Assembly (NCBI RefSeq): GCF_003590095.1
Contig: NC_039481.1
Location: 9,021,895 to 9,085,894 of the forward strand
Reading direction: 5' to 3'
Length of the DNA: 64,000 nucleotides
From: Trichoplusia ni
Taxonomy: Eukaryota > Arthropoda > Insecta > Lepidoptera > Noctuidae
The notes beneath the pieces were generated by a model that searched no databases, was not told the origin of the DNA, and worked only from the letters and a program-made list of their open reading frames with translations. Every line of letters begins with the position of its first letter. Position 1 is the first letter of the stretch. The position numbers and the translations under genes are program-made. Positions 1-12,460 of this stretch are shown here, in pieces.

Positions 1-170
1 TTGTCGTCTTAAAATTGTGGTTTTTAATATATTTTGACGGTGATGTTGCTTTTGTTAGCAAAAAATGCTAACTCCAAATCAACTTAAATCAAAACCGACT
101 GAACAGTTGAGTAACCAACATATAGAAAATTTGCATATTTATTTCCATAAAATAATTCAAATTTTAGTCT

Positions 171-345
171 GGCCTGTTAGTCTAGTGGTTAGTGACAATG
201 ACTGCTATACCGGAGGTCGTGGGTTCGATTCCCACCCAGGACAAATGTTTGTGTGATGAGCACGATCATTTGTTCTGTGTCTGGGTGTAATTTATCTATA
301 TTATGTAAGTATTTAGAAATATATACCTAAGTATGTTTAGCAGTT
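171..345 (+). mobile_element. tRNA-derived SINE (noctuid type)
   Basis: The head has a pol III A box (TAGTCTAGTGGTTAGTGA) and B box (GGTTCGATTCC) as in a tRNA, followed by an unrelated body (CAAATGTTTGTGTGATGAGC onward). It cannot fold as a normal tRNA with a CCA-ready acceptor stem. Confidence 0.75.
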
Positions 346-1085
346 GTGTGAAAGTTGTGGAATATTATTATTAATTCCTGTCCAGGCATCAGGAAGAGGG
401 TTTAAGTCAAAAAAATAGTACTTCTTAATAAAACATAAAATTTCCAAGTCCATTTTAATCACCACTGCAAAAATATACCCCAAAAAATTTCAACTGTCTT
501 AAATATAATTATTGTAACATTGAAGACAACAAGCACTCAAACTTATTAGTACCTTAACTTTGACGTCAGTTAACTGGAACTCAATAAGACAAAGTTTAAC
601 TTAACCTTTAGCACGTATTGGTAAATTAATTTCTGTGTTAATTGAGTAAAATAAATTAAATATAATAAATGAAATGATTTCGTATGTGTTGCTGTTTAAT
701 ATTTTCTGGTCCTGGTAAGTGACTACCTGTAATATATTTTGTAATGTAAGTTAATACATTAAAATTTTAGTTTCCCATATTATTGGTTTTTTATTTTTTA
801 CTCTTCGACAGATTTTTTCTTATTAGTATTGGCGCCGTGTCCATCCTTGTTTTCTTAATAAAAGCGCAAAGAAGAAATCCAATTCCAAACGCTCCCCTGT
901 CTCTCAACAGAACTGGGATGGCAAGATTTGTGACGTTTTTACAAATAAACGTATTTCTTTTGCTGTTATAAATCCTAATAAAAAAAAAGTATTTTTCCTT
1001 AGCCTTTTTGTACTAAAACCTCACAGACAACCTCTTTTACTCAACCCTCAGTTTTCTTACAAATCACACCTTTTCCAAATAATTC

Positions 1086-1500
1086 CTAACCCACGGTAAA
1101 TGCAAACTTCCGCGAAGTATTAAGTTTTAATCCGTCCATCTCAAGGATAGGCATCTCTAGCCATAACGCTCGGACGACCAAACGATTCCCGGACGAAATA
1201 AGTAACATTGAAAATCTCCCCGGGGAAGCAACAGAGCGTTCCACGGACTTAGTGTACCTCAGCTCACTCCACGTGCACAATCCATTGGGAATTATAACGA
1301 TGGCAGAAGTGGTATATCCAGGTACCAGTATCAGCCTTCGGGAAAAAGATAGTATTAACACACATGCGAAGAACGTAAGTATAGCTAAATGCGTATTTAT
1401 AATGCGAGAAATATCGTGCGACTTGCAATACATTGCGGAGTTACAAAGCTCCGGAACCGAAACTGATTAATCAGGCCGGCAATGTATCATTCATCACGCG
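1086..1500. other. Less AT-rich island of unknown nature
   Basis: Base composition is more even than around it and frames are open on both strands (115 codons on minus, 72 on plus). A plus-strand ATG in a good context (ATGGCAGAAG, 1300-1309) is followed in frame by AAGAAC and GTAAGT near 1371-1380, which could be a first coding exon. No family is recognised. It could equally be a transposon fragment. Confidence 0.25.
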
Positions 1501-2423
1501 GATAATTCTCGCCTTCTGAAAATGAGTCTTGAATGAACATTTGCAATCATTATTCCTATAATTTTTTAATAGAAAAACTGTTTCTCCCTTTAACCCGTTG
1601 GTAAAGAATTATTTTATCCACAGCTGTGTTTTGGGACTTGTTTAAATGTGGTATTGATCAGCAACCAATACACAGACCGCATAGTTAGCAACTAAATCTA
1701 ATTATACGTCCGATGATTGTATTATCACATGCCGCCCGAATTCGTGGTCGCGATGGGATTTAAATCTATTTACAATGTTGAATGTGCGGTAAGGTATAAT
1801 TAGAGGGTTTTGTTTGTCACAAGTGATTAGTTTTTGGCTTTTTTTTATTTTGTATTGATGGTACATGTCTTCCTAAACTTCTGGATATAAAGGGCTATCC
1901 AGGGCGAATATATTGGCGTATTCTGCTCATCCCCCGATTTTACCCAAAAGAATACATAAAGTTGGTCGTTTTTTCGGATGGGAAATCAATCGGATTTAGC
2001 TGAATTTTTGTTTGATTGTCAGATCCTAGAATGTCTGTCTGGATAAAATTTGTAGTGCATAGTAGATTCTGGAAAATTTGAAAGTATTTGCGATAACTCC
2101 TCAAATTGGTTACCTAATGGGCTTTAAAACTTCGATAATGATGTTTTTTTTTGTCGGATTCGAAAACGATAATTACTCGCTTAATTAGTCTTGCCCGCAA
2201 ATAAGCAGTGGAATGAAGCGCTGCATTTTAAAGTATGTAATTATCTTGTAGATTGGCTTTGGATACAGAAAGTCCCAGTGGCATAAAATAAGCAGCTGTC
2301 AAAATAAAATCTAAAATTATGTTTTTCACTTTTGTGTATTCTTGTCAAGCATATTTTATTTAAAGGCACCTGTTTTTTTTTACTATTCCCACAGTAAGTA
2401 ACTTGATCCTTGCCTTGCAGGGT

Positions 2424-2575
2424 CTTTTTAATTCAAATCAGCACATATTCTTTATTTTAATTCAAGCACAGAACCCAGGCAGATTAGAAGCATGCATACA
2501 AGGATCACACAAACGATTCTCCCATGCGGGGATCCGCGACATGTCGTGCACATTGGGTTTGGCGTCCTCTCATCC
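2424..2575 (-). mobile_element. SINE fragment
   Basis: The minus strand reads a degraded B box (GGATCCCCGCATGGGA) followed by AATCGTTTGTGTGATCC and a body shared with the copy at 25835-26010. Confidence 0.6.
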
Positions 2576-4583
2576 TCTCGACTATCATTTTTTTAAAGCT
2601 ACAATACAGCTAACATACAATTCCCAGGTTACCAAAACCAACATAATATACCCCTTCACAAGTATGACCCTAGCTCAACCACTATTCCAGAAATACTGCT
2701 CCAGCGGCACACGCAATCAGCAGGACATTTAAGCGAGTCAGACCAAACCGCTGTTAGTAATTAAGCTACAAAGAAACTTGTCCGTTTTCCCAGTGTTGGC
2801 TCTGATTTGCTATTGTGCAGCAGACGGGATCGAATCGACTTAAACGGTCCGCTCTGAGCACTCATTAGGGGATGCCAGAGCTATGCTTCTGTTTCGCTTC
2901 AGTGATATGGAGATGACTGTTGAATTTATTTTGTGTATTCTTTAATAGATGCATTCCCTGGAGGTGGTATTTTTTTTTGCTTTTCGGAATGAATCACTTA
3001 CATATGTCTTCAACCCACGTCGAAGGCACGGCGTGAGGATTCGACTGCTTCCACTGCTTATGCCAGAGTCATCGCTCACGTGAGGTCTGCGTGACTCTGG
3101 CTGGACTCCTTCTAATTTGTAGTTCTTCTCGGGGATTAGTGTAAAAAGTCCATATAGCCCCTCACACCTCATAGGAACAAATGCGTAGGATAACGCGACC
3201 GTTTCCTTCTTGGCTTGTTACTGATTTATTTCCCTTAGTAACAAAACTGCACAACGATTAACATTTAAAAAATGTCTAGTTGTAATGCATCTTGCCCTGC
3301 TAAGCTCCAAAATAAATCTATATATCATATTTTTAATAACCACGTCCTCAGTAATACAAAAAAAGGCAAAAACTAAATCCATCACAAATCTTCAAACAAC
3401 ACAAAATAGACTCCTTATTCAACTAAATATTACTCATATTCGACTCCATAATGTCAGGCCCAAGGTGGAGCGATCCTGCAGAGCGTCTTATCTCAACATA
3501 GAGCGGCTTGCAGCCGTCTTTATTATGCAACTAGAACCCCTCAAAGTAAGGATGTTGCCATCGTGAAAGCGGGACGCCGCTCTATAACGTGTAGCGCGCT
3601 GTTCCGCTTCACGCAAGACAAAATATGTTCCTGAAGGGGCACTGTTAGACCCCTTGATATTTAGTTCACAAGCTCCTCCATTCTAAATTGTTAAGGAATA
3701 TTAAATATACAAAATAGGTTTTGAGATACTTTGAACGATTATCTGCTCATGAGATTTCTATAACCGTTTGTGGATTATGGTTTAAAATTGCCCTTGTGAA
3801 TACAGTGAAGTAGAATAAGCCGTTTTACAAAAGAAGAGTTATTCATATTGGTAAAAATTGTTTTGCATATCTTAATTCTTTTAAATATTATTATTTGTGT
3901 TCTAAAGGTGTTTTAGCATATAGTACATTAATTTATTATATTACGCTGTCTCTCAAAACATTAACTGGTCAAGAGCGAGGCTAAAAAATAACGAATCATT
4001 TGTCTGGCAGAAAAACAGACAGCTGAGCCTCAGTAAGAGGTTTCTAGTGTTGGTTTCCTTAGGATACGGAACTCCAAAAACAAGCTTTAAAACCAAATAG
4101 ACAACCAGTCTTAACTTGAGTGCTTTCATGGTTAACTTCACACCTCTACAGTAACCTCTTTAGTTAAAGTACACAAATTAGAGCCGACAATAGCCCGACC
4201 AGCTAAACGTACACGTCTCAAGACTTACCACTGAAGACTTTGCTTGAATTTGCTTGTAGAGTCTGGAGTAATGTCACGTAATATTAGGTAACTTTATTGA
4301 AAGTTTGTAACCAAATGGAGAACCTGTTTGCGGGGTTACTAATTGGAATGATGAAACGAAGTTTTTTGAAATTTATGAATATTTTTGGCTGATTCTTTTT
4401 GAACTGATTGTATTTTGTTGAACATGTTTTTCAAATTATCAGGCCTGTGATATGCTCTTTCCAGGACTTTTTATCCTGTGACTTTTTAATCTATTTTGCA
4501 ATCGATCAGAAATTATGACAGCACAAGGGTGATTGATATTTTTTTTATTTTTTTTTCATGTTTTGAGATAGGCACAGTTATTT

Positions 4584-4651
4584 ACTGGATACCTATCACA
4601 GATTCCTGTGATACGTATCCAGTATCAGTCTTCAGTCCATTCGGACTGAAG
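4584..4651. repeat. Two adjacent hairpins with the same 4-nt loop
   Basis: The first (4584-4623) has 18-nt arms differing at one base. The second (4630-4651) has perfect 9-nt arms. Both loops are ATTC. They are separated by six bases. Confidence 0.85.
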
Positions 4652-6155
4652 AAACCAAATAGCGTACACAATGGAAAAAACAAATTTAGACCTTTGGAGT
4701 TCTCTGACTCTGCAGTGGGTCTGCAAGGCCAAAACAAAAAAGTTCTTTCACAAAAATAGTTTCGTTTATCCTACCAATGCTGAAATTGAATCGGAACATA
4801 ACCTCAACCCGGCTGAGGTAGTAAATCCCATTCTAAATAGGTCACCTACCTTATTTCCATTTATATTTTCAGTGCCGTCGTGAATTCTGATGCTCGGTAC
4901 AATTTCCCTATGGACCATGTTTACAGCAAAATTTGACAATCCGGATTTAAATTCATTATTAAATATACAATTATGTAAAAGTACAACAATACGGTAATTT
5001 TGAATCTCCAGAGCTATTATAGAATTAACTGCTAAGAAAAAATCTTCTCCACGAAAAAAGTAATTGTTTAATCCTCTCCTCTTGAAGAACCAGTTCTTTA
5101 CCAATAAGACTATCCAGATATCTCCCAATACACTCTCTGAAAATATATGATAAAGATACTGGATAAGGATTTTGAATATTCTCCAGAAAGAGACCTCCCT
5201 AAACTATTAGGAAGCCCACTTTTAAATGGCACTAAACATCAAACTTACAAAATCTCAAAATCCCACCAGTTAAAATAAACTGCGATAAAAGTGAGGTTTT
5301 TAATCTGATAATCCGGTCTCAAAGCCCGCGGACAAGCGGCGCTCGTCACGGATGCACACCAATTACAAAATGTTCAAAACACTCGACGTCGCCGCGAGGC
5401 TAAAACAAAAACACATCTAGGAACTTGCCGCACTTTTGTCCTACACTTTAAGTCTTTGTTAAAAAGTTTATTTCACTTTAATAGGATTGTAAGTGCTTTT
5501 AATCTCTTTTTGCGGGAACGTGCTGTGATTTACTAGTACAAAGCTTAGCCTTGAATAATGAAATGGTAACTTCATCTTTATGGGAAGTATATAGTTGTTT
5601 TGTCACTTAAAAATAAGGACTATTAATATTGCAATTTAAGGGCTGTTTTCTAGTGACAAGTTTGTGTGTTTACATGCTTTAGATAATCCACCCAAAGGAA
5701 GAAAGCCGAAATTGATTACTACATCTCTCCCGTCTGTCCCGAACGAAAACTGAATTTAAAGTAAAAAAAAAAAAACCTTACTTCTTATCTAGCCACATTG
5801 ACTGCAATATTCCAAGTTAAAAAACCTGTCAAATGTAGGATTTTGGCCTCAAAAAATGTCCAACACAATAGTATATTGATTTAGGTTCGGACGTAGCGGA
5901 TTTGGTCTGTCATCTCGGAATATGGGACGGCTTACCGTTGTATTACTATTTTATGTGAAAATAACTTTTTCAAAGAAGATTTCCGTATCGGGAATCTATG
6001 AATAATTATGCTAATTATGTTGTTTCGAAGGTTGCGATTCCATGGCATTCCAGATAGCGATGGAATCTGGTATGAATTTACCTATTCTCGTGATCTTTTT
6101 TGTTTTGTTTTTGTCTTAGATATATTGGACATAGATCTCGATATTTTGTTATTGG

Positions 6156-6225
6156 TTAGGCCTATGTCCATTAGTGGACGAATATGGGCTGATGATATTG
6201 ATGCTGATGACATTGGAAATGACTT
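6156..6225 (+). mobile_element. Non-LTR retrotransposon 3' tail
   Basis: GGCCTATGTCCATTAGTGGA followed by GGGCTGATGATATTGATG resembles the 3' end common to many lepidopteran LINEs, which terminate in GATGAT-type repeats. Confidence 0.6.
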
Positions 6226-8969
6226 CAATTTTAGTTACCATGTTAAATGAAACCACTATGAAAAACTGTGTCTATGTTTTTGCGCTTTAAGCACGCGGAT
6301 TACTACTGAAACTACGTTACACATTGTCCTTTGATTCAGTTGTCATTGAATTTAAGCAATTGTATTTATTTAATTATTTTTCTCATATGAACTATAAGCA
6401 AGAACGTGATTTTCATTTTATACAATTAGCATCCATCAACTTATCCTATCACAGTCCCCTGCACATGTATATTACAGGGTACCCTTCATATTTTTCCCTA
6501 CTTGGTATTCATGACAAACTTCTACGTAGGATAAGATCCTCCACAATAATCTAATTATATACCACGAATATAACAAAACACAAACGAAATAATACAATAC
6601 CGTCTTTGTAAAGCCAAGCTTCAGAAAGATGAGACAGCAAAAGAGTACTTCAGCGAATGAATAAAAACTCTTTCGTTATATTATTACCTAGAATGCAAAA
6701 CGGGAATGCGGTTGGCCCCAACAATGCAATATAATTCTCAAAATCCTGTTTGCATGTGCTTAAGGTGTCTTTAACTGTACAAAAGTTTTAAAGCGAATAA
6801 AAGTTGTGAAAAAAGAAATAAACTAATGATGGAAATTCTGAGTCGGATTATATTCAAGGTTCTGTAGGATTGAAGTGTTTTGGGAATGGAAATATACATC
6901 CTGAATATTCCCAAGACTCAAACTCTTGCAATCTGTTAAGATCGACCGCTCACTAGCAATATTGGAGGCTTAGATCATCCTCTTCAAACTATTCTGCGTT
7001 ATACATTCTCAAGCTATGTCGGGCCGCCTTATTTTTTATCATTTTTGACTTTGGAGTAAATTTTCCCCAAAATTCCCCTATTATTCCCAAAAACCTTTTC
7101 AATTAAACTCGCGACGCCGAGAATTAAATACTAACTAACAAAATTTAACAAAACAAATATGCTAACCCATCAAATATGTACATGCTGTTACAGAGATACA
7201 GCCCTATTTCCGACCCACACACTCCAGAGCCTTAGTTAAAGGATTCCGTTTTAGCCATTATGGTATGGCACCCTAAAAATCTGCGAATAAAACTTTCTCC
7301 ATTTCATTTGGCTTCTGTTAATTTTATTGCTTTTTAAAACTTATATCAGCCAACTTGGAACACTACCAACTCAGGTTAAATTATATTAGGTACCTATCAA
7401 AAGTTTTTATTGAAACAAATTGTTTTGTGCGAGCGATTGTCTGGTGTTTTCAATTGGACGTGTTTTGCAAAAGTTCTTTGTTTTTGGTTAAACATTTAAT
7501 TGATAATTAATTGGCTGCGGTGTGCCACAAATTGGTGAACAAATCAATTGACTTGTGTTATTTTTTAAATGTTTGAGACTAAAAATCAAATCAGCCCAGT
7601 CCAATAGATTTACAAAAATAAAATTGGATAGGTACGTATTTGTTGAGATTACAGTTGGATTAAATATTATGTGATGTCACTTATCTGTACACTTTACACC
7701 TCTGGTGCGTTTTATCTTCGTATTTTGGCTGATGCAATAAAATTAGAATAACATAAATCGGACATTACGTGACGGACTTAATATATTTTTTCTCAAAGCA
7801 AATTATATCTTTTTCTATTGCAAAGATTATGCTTAGAGAATCGGCTAGGCCGGCTAGGCCAATAGCCTATCACCATACCTTAAAGTAATATTATTTTTGG
7901 CGCACTTTCACGGCATCACACTCATAATAATGTATTTAAGACTTGGCTGTAGGCCTCCTGCTCTAATAAATAGTCCCCTAAGTAATATGATATCAAAAAA
8001 ATATGATCCAATAACTTCCAAAAAGATAGCTACATTAAAATAAACCTCTATCAAAGGGGATCCAAATAATAAAGTCAAAAGTTCTATCAAAATGATTAGT
8101 GTTTATTGCCAAATAACTAATTGGAATGTATCCTGAATAGTGCACTATTCATTCAATACAAAACATTAGCATTCAATGTTCGGATATTTGAGCCTGCAGC
8201 TAAAATGATATAGTCGTCAGCACAGTACACAGATTATACGAGACACGTAATATGAAACAGCTAAAGCAGGACAATCGCCGTTGAGAAAAAGAGATGACGT
8301 TACACGCGATATAACGCTTTCTCGCTCTTTCAACAGCGATAGTAATATTTTACGTTCTCATAGTACAGGCCTAGTTTGCTAATGCAGATATTATAATAGT
8401 ACAAATGTTATGAAATGTGGAATTTGAAGGCTACACATTTATTAAATGGTGCTTTAAAGTTGAACTATAATTTACAGGGAAAACTGTAGAGATTTCCTTT
8501 TAGGATTTTCTGTGTGGAAACGATATTTAAAATAATTCGTTTATTTGGATTTGGGTTTATTACGTTTAAATGTTGAGGGTTTTTGATGTTAATTCACGGG
8601 GCGTAATGTTTTAATCAGCTTATGGCTAATATTTTTACGAGCAATTAATCGCATTGCGCTTGATTGGATCATTCCCTCGCTAGTTATAATCAGTAATTCA
8701 TGTTTTAACAAAATGTGAAATTTCTAAAATATTTCAGCATCTGTCAATGATAAGGCTTCTTTTCTTCTTCTTCACCTTTCTTTCCTTTAACCTAATGACG
8801 ATTTATACCTTACGATTTGTTATCATCGGTACGTGTGTCAGGGCGTCCATCTGTCTGTATCATAAATAAACTGTGATAGCTAGGCAAGTGAAATTTGTAA
8901 AAATACGATCGAGGTTAATTCATGCAAATACTTACATTTCAAGGGTGATTTCTTTCCAATTCTTCTATT

Positions 8970-9016
8970 CTGAAAATTATTTACAGAGAGTAGAACTCTC
9001 TGTAAATGATTTTCAG
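8970..9016. repeat. Near-perfect 22-bp inverted repeat
   Basis: Arms of 22 nt with one mismatch are separated by AGA. The arms begin CTGAAAAT and meet at ACAGAGAGT. A foldback insertion or a small-RNA hairpin are both possible. Confidence 0.85.
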
Positions 9017-9696
9017 TTTCACGAGGCCGACTCCCACTTAACAGGCTTTTTTCAATGGTTTGAGGTTATGTAGGAATGTTTATCTATTAATAGCATGACA
9101 AATCTGTCATGTTGTAAAATACTTAGGGATTGAAACTGGAATCTCCGCCGCTGCGACTTATCGGTCCCTTGAGATGCCATTCGACAGTTTTATCCTACAT
9201 CTTAGGGCTGGACTACCTACAATCTGGTATACACGTGAAATGAAAATTAACTCATAAATAATAATGTAATATTTTGGTAACACTAACTTTTTAATGAACG
9301 TGTTGCATGTCAAGCCGTCATAGGTACTTCAATGCATATTGGTGTTAATTTCCCGTTAACTTCTATTCAGCTGAAATCAAAAATGAAATTGACTGTAAGT
9401 TATGGCTTATTGATATTAATTTGTTTCTTGAAATTTTACTCAAACCTAAACCGTCAGTCCTGAAAACCAAAGATTCTCACATCACTAATGTACATATATG
9501 GCAAAAAATTGACAGATGCACCTTACTTGATAAAAATAAATAACAAAAAATGTTATGCTACAAGTGACAACCCTGAAATGCAACCAGGCGTGGTCTTTCA
9601 GGCTAGAGAAAACTTTTAACTCCACTACCACTTTTCAAAATGTTTCAAAAGATTAAACGCTTAAATGGTACATTTTCAGGCACTTTCTTAAGACAC

Positions 9697-9734
9697 GGCA
9701 CTTTATTCTTTCATGATTGAAAAGATAAAGTGCC
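9697..9734. repeat. 17-bp inverted repeat
   Basis: The GGCACTTTAT arm pairs with ATAAAGTGCC across a short AT-rich loop, with two mismatches in 17 positions. Confidence 0.65.
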
Positions 9735-11821
9735 TGCTTCTTCACACCTTGTTAATACACCAAGGAAATAACGAGAGAAATACGGAAACAAACATTTATT
9801 AACTATTTAATTAAATCCCGACACACTTTTATTTATATTTTTTCTAAGTTTATCATATCTAAACCAAAATTACTAGAATAAAATAATTATGTGTAATCCG
9901 ACATTTTTAGGTGGCCATGCTAGACCTTTATAATGAAAAATCCAAAAACACTTACGAAAACGAATAATTTACCTTTCAAAAATAAAACAATCAAAATCGA
10001 TTCATTCGTTTTCGAGCTACAATATCACAAAAAATAGTCAAATGCAAACACAATTCACACATAAATAACACGCCGTCATTACGAGTTTTACGTCGAGGGT
10101 AAAAACAGTCAAACTTCCACCTCGTTAGGCAGATGATATGCTCAAAACCTCAACCCCGAGACATTGTCATTCTTGTCGCGTATGTTAAATCCGTGACCTT
10201 TAAACAAACTTTAGTACTAAATTCCTCAAGTTTCAAAAACTTAATCAGAAGCATTCGCACAGGTGACTTAGACAAGATCTAATTAAGTCAGTACTTACCT
10301 ACCACCTTAAGTTTAAATCAGTAAGAATTTACAGCTGTAGAAAAGAGATGGCGCTATGTGACGTAATGCACTATCTCGCTTTAACACATACAAGTTTTGC
10401 TCTAAGAGATGTTGGTATCTTTACTTACTATCGCGTGTGACTGTTAGCAAAACTTTGGACTTTCAAGTTTCGGAATGGCGAAGGTTCGTGTTATTTGCTT
10501 CATTTACCTTGGAAACCTTTTAGAGTATACCTACTACTAACAGTTATACATTGCATGGAGTAAGGTTAATGTCAATGCTGGGATTACTAAAATAATTTTG
10601 TCTCTTAGTCCGTAAGTTCGTCCGTCTCACCAGGACAGTGAAATGGATATAGCTAGACTGTGTTGTCGCTATGCTAAAGATCATTAAAATAAATATCAAG
10701 GTTAAGCAGCGGTTTGTGTGGCCGGAAAGTTGATGGGAGACCTTTTTTCAGAAAATCGCACTATCCCGATACATACACGTAGAGCGATATTAAATCAATA
10801 AATATGAATCCAGCTCACGAAACCTACTATAGTAATACATACTTTTAAATGTGGTTTCTTTTTTAATTTATATTCAGAAACACCATTTAGTCACTTATAT
10901 ATATAAAAACAGACAAAACCGCGTCTCGTTTTAGTACTAACTATAACGTAAATCGTTAAATAACAGCCTCTTTTACCCCATAGCGTCAGCAATGAAATGT
11001 TTACTGTAGCCATCAACTCAGACACCCTTAATTTTACAATTTACGATGTAATGTATCAAAATCCTAATAATTGCGCTCCATGTTCATTTAACAGCCTTGT
11101 TTTATAGCATCTAAAAGAAAAAACGTTCTCGCTATCGAGAAGTAGGTGATAAACTGACAACCGGGTAATAGAAGAACAAAGCGCGGGAAAAATCGCTGAC
11201 TAAAGTTGATTCATTTATGTTTGTAAAAAGTGTATATGAAAATGATTATAAATCTAAGTATGTGTATGTAATATATCTTATGTATTAGTATTATTTTAGT
11301 ATGTAAATAAGTAAGTCTACATATTGCACACTATGTATGTTTAATTAGGGTGTATATATTACGACCTCTATTTATAGGCACATCTACCTCTTGATATCTC
11401 TGCATCACCCTATGGTTGACTGGTAGAGAATGGCTCAGGCATTAAGTCCGCCATTGTACATATATTTAATGTAATGTATAAGAGTGTAAATAAATAAATA
11501 AATTATAATAAAAATAGTTTTGTTTCTTATTCATAATGCTATGATATTATAATTATTATATTTTTATTATATTTTCTTGCAAACGTAATATGTTCCAAAT
11601 ATAATTGGAATAGTAGGTTTGTAGGTTATAAAAAAATAAATCGGGCTTGTGCGCAGTGTGACTAAAGAGTAATGTAAAATACGTTTATTTTCAGATATAC
11701 ATCCATTATAGTTAAACGTATCATATTATTTCGTTTTTTTTATTAAGGTCCGCCATTCATTTTGTTTTTCAGTCAATTCTTGGAGTTTTCAGCTTTTCCA
11801 TTATTATATGTTATAGGTTTA

Positions 11822-12102
11822 TCTTCTTTTAATATATAAAATTCCCGTGTCACGATGTTAGTTACCGTACTCCTCCGAAACGGCTTCACCAATTTTTACC
11901 AAATTTTATATGCGTATTCAGTAGGCCTGAGAATCGACTTACATCTATTTTTTCATATCCCTAAGTGTTAAGGGTTGCTCACACTAAAAAAAATATTTTA
12001 ATTTTTGGATTTGGATTTTGGATTTTTTTATAATGTGGCTTTAAAAATACATACAACTGGAAGTAATTTATTAGGCAAAACGACGTTTGCTGGGTCAGCT
12101 AG
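11822..12102 (+). mobile_element. Non-autonomous Helitron (Lep1-like)
   Basis: It begins TCTTCTTTTAATATATAAAA and contains CCGTACTCCTCCGAAACGG. It ends GGGTCAGCTAG followed by T, the terminal CTAG expected of Helitrons. Lepidopteran Lep1 elements have this 3' end. No coding capacity. Confidence 0.7.
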
Positions 12103-12460
12103 TAACAATATAACCGTAGTATGAAGAAATAAATATTAAGCAGTAAAGTGACCGCGCAACAATATTTACTAACGTTTCTGTTAAATACCGCCATCTAGTT
12201 TATGGTACAGTTACTATTTCTGAGCCCTTGATCATTTCAGGTTCATGTAATTTCTCATGTTACTTACAGATGGCGTTGTATTTGTTCTTGACAATTCATT
12301 TTCTACTTTTAAATTAAGGCAATAAAACAAAATGCATTTTTCATTTTTTTATTTATTTGCAAAAGTATTTTACAAAGTTTATTATTCATTCATCAGTCAG
12401 TGAATATAAATTGTATATTGGCATTCTTATAATTAAAGTATATTTGTACTGTACTGTAAA

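Larger units (their letters stand above)
1..12460. other. Gene-poor region left of the cluster
   Basis: AT-rich DNA with no exon set that can be assembled. It contains two SINE copies (171-345 and 2424-2575), a LINE 3' tail (6156-6225), several strong inverted repeats (4584-4651, 8970-9016, 9697-9734), a Helitron end (11822-12102) and a less AT-rich island at 1086-1500 of unknown nature. All other open frames are short and mostly begin without ATG. Confidence 0.6.

Noticed and set aside
171..243. Functional tRNA gene
   Set aside because: A and B boxes are present, but the stems do not close properly and the sequence continues into a SINE body.
2403..2732. 109-codon open frame
   Set aside because: Overlaps a SINE fragment and starts at TTG; probably chance.
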